Origin: Zhengitettix transpicula
Taxonomy: Eukaryota; Arthropoda; Insecta; Orthoptera; Tetrigidae
Length of the DNA: 64,000 nucleotides
Direction: 5' to 3'
Assembly (NCBI GenBank): GCA_037074705.1
Contig: CM073594.1
Location: forward strand, 74,758,509 to 74,822,508
The notes beneath the pieces were generated by a model. It was not told the DNA's origin and made no database searches. It saw only the letters and a list, made by a program, of their open reading frames with translations. Position numbers and translations under genes: made by a program. Positions 58,051 through 64,000 of this stretch are shown here, piece by piece. Each line of letters starts with the position of its first letter. The stretch's first letter is position 1.

Positions 58051-60100
58051 TTTATTGATTTTATTATGCTTTTTTTGGCTAATTTATTTATTTTATAACG
58101 AATTTTTTACCAATTTTTTTTATTACGTATCTATGTCTCGTGTTTCTAAATAGCCTCAACCTGATTGATCTTCACTGTATTTACCAAGTTATTAATTTTT
58201 TTCCCCCTGTTCTTTTTGTTTTTTAACCTGTCTGAGTTACTGTGTGAGACGTTTCCTTTGTTTCCCAGCGAGTTTATAAACCTTATCCGATCTATTTTGA
58301 GTTTCACCCTCCCAATCGTTTACAGATTAATTACCTGTATCGCAGTTGTAGAGTGAAGAGGCGAATGGCCGAGCAATCTGTTAATTAAACGGGACGGGGG
58401 TGAAACAGATAGTCAGGTAGGATGGAGAGAGAAGGGTGTTCCGCTTTAAATAGGGTTTGGGATACGACGTCCAGCACAAATCGATGCCTACAATCTCCCC
58501 GGTAAATGCCCCTTTTCTTTAAACGGTTTTTCTCCCCACCCGCATAGCGTTCTTTTCTCTGGTTGTTCTGTCGAGAGAATGTGATTGTGTGTGTGTGTGT
58601 CAGGAGGGTGAGTTCGGCATTCCAGATAAGTTCTCCCTTCATTTGACAACTGACATTGGAAGGACGAAGATTGATTGGTCTCACGATGATAAAAATTTAT
58701 CCCCTTGTCTAAACACACTTTTAAAACAAAAAGTCCCCTAATTACATTTGTAACAACATAGTATTAATTATTCCATTCCATTAAGAACGTTTGTAATAAA
58801 AATAATATTTAAAACAAATAAGTAGAAAATTTCCAACAGTCACAATATTTATTTTAGAAAATTATACATAAGTTAAAATCTTCCCCTTGCATTAGGAACC
58901 TCTTCAGACGTTATCGAGCAATTATTTGAAACAAAACGTTATGACAAACAATGAAAATATTGTATGCGTATCATATGGTTACTTACATTATTAAAGAAAT
59001 AATTTATGTATATTCTAAATGCTTAGATTTTAATAAACTCTGTTTAAGAGAAAAAATTTGAACTCCCTTATCAATTTCCACGGCCGTAATGTTTTTCCCT
59101 GAAATTTTTCTCCCCAATTTTTCTGATTAATAAGCAACCCGTTCATTTTCCTGTTTATACAATATCCATTTCCCATATTTTCCCCGATTCTTTCTCTACA
59201 ACAACCATTCTACGACTGGGACAAGACAATACAAATTCCAGCAGCTTGGCGGAGAAGAAATATCTGACAATGCTGTGGATGAGTGTATATATATATATAT
59301 ATATATATATATTTCTCTCTTCCCAAACCTCCGCACCAAGGCCCTGTCGCTCTCTCTATTTCTTAATTAACTTCATTCAGAGTTTGAAGCCCCCAACCAC
59401 CCCACCGTTCCCTTTTCCATTCCACTGTCGCGTCTTTTCCTTAACTCAACCTTCTGTGTTCCTCCTAGCAGTCTCATTTCGGAACAATTGGCAGTAGTCC
59501 TCGTCTCACAGGTGGGTTGGGACAATGTTATTTAGAACACGTCGGTATTCACGGCTAATCAAACTTCCCCTTACGTCACATTTCTATTTTTCCCTTAAAA
59601 AATACTTGATCTCACACCTTTTGAACAAATTCTCTACATTTGCCCATTTAATAAAAAATTTTTTTATGTACTAAAATTAATCTTACTTTTCTGTACGTTA
59701 GTGATAAAATGAAGTTTGTGAACTAACTCACTTTTGGATAATATTGAACTCGTTATGAAACTTACAGTTAAAGTCTAGAACCTAATTAATAATTGGTATG
59801 AGACTAAGATTTTAAAAAGAATATTTGGAAATGTTGTCTTTAACAATATATTGAATTCCTTCGCATACTACCATTCGTAGGACTCCATTTTGTTGCCAAA
59901 AGTTCTTTTGTCTCTTTTTCTATGGCACATTTCACTTTCTGTCTTCAGTTTAAACTACACGTAAAATTAAAATAATGTGACTAATGTGAAATATATAGAA
60001 CACATTCATAGGAACCTTGGATGGTGTTTAACTAGAACACTTAATGTTAGTATTTTATCTCATTTCCATTTAACCGAGGGTTGTATGTTAACATTAATTA
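58051..60100. other. Stretch without recognisable gene
   Basis: It includes a GT run (58585-58600) and a TA run (59285-59312). A minus region near 58900-58970 has faint hammerhead-like words (CCTCTTCAG, GTTTTGTTTC). Frames show no family. Confidence 0.45.
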
Positions 60101-61080
60101 GATTATTAGGAATTTCGTACCTTTTTATTTTTTACATTCTTTTTCCAATTTTTAACGTTTTGTTCCTAATGGATTTTCCCAGTTTTAATCCTTTATGGTC
60201 TATGTTTGTACCCAGGTTTGTATTTAACAATTTTAAATATGTTATGAATTTACCTCATAACTGAAATTTCATATCTTGTATTTTTCAAGATTTTGTTCTT
60301 CCGAAATGTAGAATTTTTTCCTTATAGATTTTCATATTTTTTTCTACAAAACTACGTATTTTCCTGTGGTTGTATTTTAACCATTTTGAGTCCTTATTTG
60401 TAAAATTACATCTGTATTTTAAAAAAATTGTTTTCAAAATTTTAGTATTTTCTTCTTTAAGGATTTTATTATTTTTAATAATTTTCTTGTCCTTATTTAC
60501 ATTAATTCCAAAAGTTTATTATTAATTAAACTCATAACGTAATTTTTATTTCTCTGTATTTTCACATTTTTGTTTTTCCAAGTTTTAGACTTTTCTTTCT
60601 AATGTATTTTCTCATTTAAATAACGGCCTCGTCAACGTATTTCCTCATCACTAAAAACGAATTTTTTAAATGTTTCCATATTTACATTAATGGCCGAAAA
60701 TATTTATGAATTAACGTCATAACTGAATTTACACATCTCTGTATTATTAACATATTTTTTTCCCCAAATTTTAGAGTTTTCTTCTGTATGGATTTTATTA
60801 TATCTGTATTTTTTTTGCCTACGTATTTCCTCATTTCTCGAATTTCAGTATTTTTTTCGAGTTTTAGTCCTTGACTTATTACTCCATTTTTGTGGTTTAT
60901 ATGTCTTTGATGCGATTATCTTATTTTATGTATGTAATGTAGTTTTTCTCAGTGTACCTTAAGCTGATTTTATTTATTCTAATTAAACATAACGTAGTGA
61001 AAGGAATTAACAGTCTAAAATAATTCTTTTTTAATGTTTCCTTATTTACATTTATGCCATAATTTCCTCCTTGACGCTTA
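60100..61080. repeat. Degenerate long-unit tandem array
   Basis: Words recur in the same order three or four times at about 200-280 bp spacing. They are CTCATAACTGAAATTT / CTCATAACGTAATTTT / GTCATAACTGAATTTA, then CATATCTTGTATTTTTC or CATCTCTGTATTATT, then TTTTAGAGTTTTCTTC or TTTTAGACTTTTCTTT, then TATGGATTTTATTA. Divergence is high, so it is an old array with no coding sense. Confidence 0.55.
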
Positions 61081-62651
61081 ATTTAATTGAAACACAAAAC
61101 TTGTTTGAAACGTACAGATACTATCACTCAATTGCCTTTCTACCCACCATCACTATTCTGCCTCTGGCCCTTTCTCCGTGTATATTTATACAGAATTTGT
61201 GTTTCTATTTGCGTTTCCCGACGTCACAAGACCGTTTTCTAAAGATTCATATCGACACATACGGAAAACGACAGATAGAGACTATCTACTTCCATTTATG
61301 CAAACACACACTCACAAACACTCTCGCTGACAAATGTACGTACACACAGTCTTCTACTTCCTGTCAGAATGTGAAATGCGCAGCTTTGACAGATGATTGT
61401 TAGATTTATCTCTCCCTCTTCATGTATTTCTAATTTGTCTTCTTTATACGTACGAGGAGTCTTCCATTGGCTGTGTGTGAGTTTCCTTTGATCCTCCGTG
61501 TCCTCCTACCTCGTATTCAGATGTGCAAACACTCACAGGCATATATATCGAAACAGTCTGTCTGAGGAAGCACTCAAAGAAGTGAACCTCAGAGGTTCCA
61601 ACACAGGTCCTTGCGGTGCGCCCAGCAGAGGAACTCTGAAGAAAAGGAGAAAAATATATTTCTTAAAAAGGGGGGAGGGGTGGATAGAATAACGGAAGGT
61701 AAAGGAAGGGATATTCTCCTTATGGGAAACGAGATTTTCTTCTTCGTACCCCTTTTATATGATACGTTCTCACAACACACACACGGTTAAAAACGGAGAG
61801 GTTTCGTTAAGTCCACACTGTATCAGTCGTCGGTGAAGCACGGTTACAGTTTAGGGGAAAGTAAAATATAGAGAAGCTATTTTTATTTTTTCGTACACAT
61901 ATTCACAACCAAAAATAATTTTCAAAAGAAAATATTTTAAGGCTTAATAATTTTGTAATTTTGTACGTCTGTTTATATTAAGTATATAATGACAGTTTAT
62001 GACCAATTTAAGACAATTTATTTATTAAATTTTAAAGAACGTTTCGGCACGTGTTTCTACCGCAGGTTTTTTCTACAAAGAAAATTAAGTATACAATTTT
62101 TTTACTATCATATATCATGCTTTTCAAGATTGTATTTAAGACAAAATGTTCTATACAACTTCCGAAATTTAATGAAATTTGTAAATGTAGTGTTGAATAA
62201 CTTCAAACATTTAGTGATAATTAGGTCAGTGGTTCTCAGTTGCATAACTGATCTTTCTAATTTTAGTATATAGCGACTCATGATTTGTATAAAATATGAC
62301 TTATAGCAATATTAAACAGTTTAATCTCAACACTTTAAAGAGAACACATATTAGTGTGGCATTTTTATTAAATTGAACTTTTTTAAAAAACAAAATGTTA
62401 AATTGTGGAATAAAAAACTTATATTTATACGTTAGATTTATTAAAAATAAGTTAATAAACTGGAACTTGTACTTAATACAATAAAAAAATGTTTTCTGTT
62501 TAATAGGCTGCTGTCTATTTTAAAAACGACGTCAGATTATTATTATTGTGAATTATTAAAGTGGGACAGTGAAATGATTCAAGTAACTATTTAATTGAGA
62601 AGTCATTTACTAATATTAATTTTTCTTTAATATATCTACTTGAAGCCATGA

Positions 62652-62652
<1 letters not shown>
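61081..62652. other. AT-rich stretch without recognisable gene
   Basis: Frames at 61071-61403, 61498-61692 and 61989-62273 show no domain pattern. A more mixed-composition part at 61100-61620 might merit an exon search. Confidence 0.4.

Positions 62653-62679
<27 letters not shown>
62653..62679. repeat. (TA)n microsatellite
   Basis: A TA run bordering the stub of LTR unit E. Confidence 0.95.
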
Positions 62680-62682
<3 letters not shown>

Positions 62683-63706
62683 AATGATTATAAGAAATAA
62701 TTTATTAAATTGCCCCACGTTCGGCGCCAAAATTGTAATGAACAAAAAGAAAGGTTAATTAAAGTAATTATTTAACAAAAAGATTATGATTAAAAAGCTT
62801 TTAATTTGCCAAAGATTAATTTAACAGGTGTTCATTTAGTTTTTACAAATGATTTTCCCTAGGTTGGCACGCCGAATTCAATAATTTCAAAATTAACAAA
62901 CAAATATTTTTTTATTTATAATTTGTGGCGTTCAAAGTAAATTACAATCTTTTATATTCACAAACAATCAAATTTAATAACTCTTCTTCTAGGGTCTTTA
63001 ACTGGGCTTGATAAGTAAGAACAAACAAAAAGTATAAATTAAATAAATTACAATTCAACCAAATTGAAAAAAACTGAATACGAAATCTAACTAAAAATAA
63101 AGAACGAAATCTAACTAATACCCTTAATTACCGTTTACATAATTTAATTAGTTTGGTTTGTACTTACAAATGTCCTGCTGGTACCAGACTTAGTTTTCGG
63201 AGCTTGGGGACAAAATTCACTAAAAGGTAATTAATCACTGATTCTACACATCATGGTCAAAACACACGGTTGTATTTCTTGTATTATTCCTCCGGGAACT
63301 CGATCAGCCGCACCTCCGGTCAACAGTCGGACGTATTATTTCTCAACGTCTTTATGCGGAAAAATGTTATTTCGGTACTCGTATGTATCTGAACGTGGCG
63401 CTAAACTTTTTGTTTCATCTTTGTGGTTTTTTATAACGTGTCTCTCTGTCCAGACCTTTTTACTTGGATTTTTAAAACATATAAGTCTCTCAGTTGAATT
63501 TTGAAGCTTAAGCCACGCTGTTCGTACTCTTAAATTTGGCTCTCTCTCTCGTCCATAATATCCGCCAGACTGACTTCAGCCAGTCCCAGCGGCTCAAAAC
63601 AAAAACCACCGACAAAATGCCTGCCGTCATTGTCGTCTTTAAGAATTTGTACCGCTAAACAATCCAATTATTTAAACAATTAATGGCCTCCTTAATTAGT
63701 ATTACA
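62680..63706 (-). mobile_element. LTR unit E: LTR, primer-binding site and short stub
   Basis: On the minus strand a 973-bp LTR (63706 to 62734) starts TGTAATACTAATTAAGGAGG and ends GTTCATTACA, with perfect TGTAAT/ATTACA ends. A primer-binding-site-like TGGCGCCGAACGTGGGGCA follows (62711-62729). A stub of about 31 bases then ends at a TA microsatellite. The other side is also TA repeat (from 63707). The shared block ATCAAGCCCAGTTAAAGACC is at about 62998. The frame at 63253-63504 lies inside the LTR and is not a gene. Confidence 0.72.
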
Positions 63707-63709
63707 ATA

Positions 63710-63780
<71 letters not shown>
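63707..63780. repeat. (TA)n microsatellite with ACAT interruptions
   Basis: A long AT run with two ACATAT interruptions at the 5' edge of LTR unit E. Confidence 0.97.
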
Positions 63781-63782
<2 letters not shown>

Positions 63783-64000
63783 GTATTTGATGGCTACGGA
63801 AAAGATAATAAATGGACCATGGTTTCATTTTTTTGTTGGAAGTTAAGTTTTGCTGTACGTTTATGCTAATTCTTTATTGATTATTTTTTTAGTAGAAAAT
63901 CATCACAAATATTACCAATTAAAGAATTACACTGAGGGTGTTGGAGGGAATTCAACACTGATACAATATAGTGTTTATTAAGTAAATGGTAAAATGTTAA
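63781..64000. other. Window end without feature
   Basis: Nothing was recognised. Confidence 0.5.

Noticed and set aside
63253..63504. 83-codon plus frame
   Set aside because: It lies inside LTR unit E on the opposite strand and is not seen in related LTRs.

Overview
This window looks like nuclear DNA from an animal, most likely an insect with a large, repeat-rich genome. It is AT-rich with short chance ORFs and no bacterial-type operons. It holds relics of mariner, Jockey-like and other non-LTR elements, a Penelope-like element and gypsy-style LTRs. Arthropod-type TCAGT initiators precede two small CpG-rich blocks. I cannot name the species; a polyneopteran insect (cockroach, termite or stick insect) is only a guess from repeat load and inferred intron size.

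Only two pieces of host genes are convincingly visible, both first coding exons that encode a signal peptide and end in a phase-1 splice donor. One is on the minus strand (10163 to 10082, probable start of transcription near 10422). The other is on the plus strand (48310 to 48358, start near 48229 or 48236). They point away from each other, so about 38 kb between them is intergenic, and the two window ends are probably their first introns. I found no further exons of either gene.

Layout. 1-600: family-2 repeat. 925-1102: LINE tail. 3.2-8.6 kb: paired inverted repeats carrying hammerhead-like cores, plus several copies of a poly-A-ended family-1 repeat, three of them in tandem at 6.8-8.1 kb. 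10.1-10.65 kb: the minus-strand gene start. 12.0-13.9 kb: repeats and a SINE head. 18.5-19.0 kb: Penelope-like GIY-YIG relic. 19.05-19.55 kb: family 1. 20.4-23.0 kb: non-LTR reverse transcriptase relic split by a complete but dead mariner with a TA duplication. 23.8-31.5 kb: three LTR units that keep their primer-binding site. 33.5-34.8 kb: second mariner. 36.4-40.2 kb: degenerate tandem array, family 1, a CpG-rich orphan block, SINEs, a perfect foldback and a Jockey-like relic. 41.4-42.6 kb: solo LTR with a 4-bp duplication. 45.5-47.7 kb: hammerhead-like repeats. 48.1-48.4 kb: the plus-strand gene start. 51.6-55.3 kb: family 1, a Jockey-like relic, CA/TA microsatellite and a family-2 array. 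57-58 kb: family-4 repeats. 60.1-61.1 kb: degenerate tandem array. 62.7-63.7 kb: another LTR unit.

Two themes deserve attention. First, at least a dozen short motifs fit the hammerhead-ribozyme core pattern (CTGANGA, small stem, GAAAC). They occur in several repeat families and in both orientations, in a window that also holds a Penelope-like relic; that retroelement class is known to carry such ribozymes. Second, four LTR units share an odd structure: one LTR, a primer-binding site and a short stub, with TA microsatellites on the outside. No complete, intact mobile element was found.
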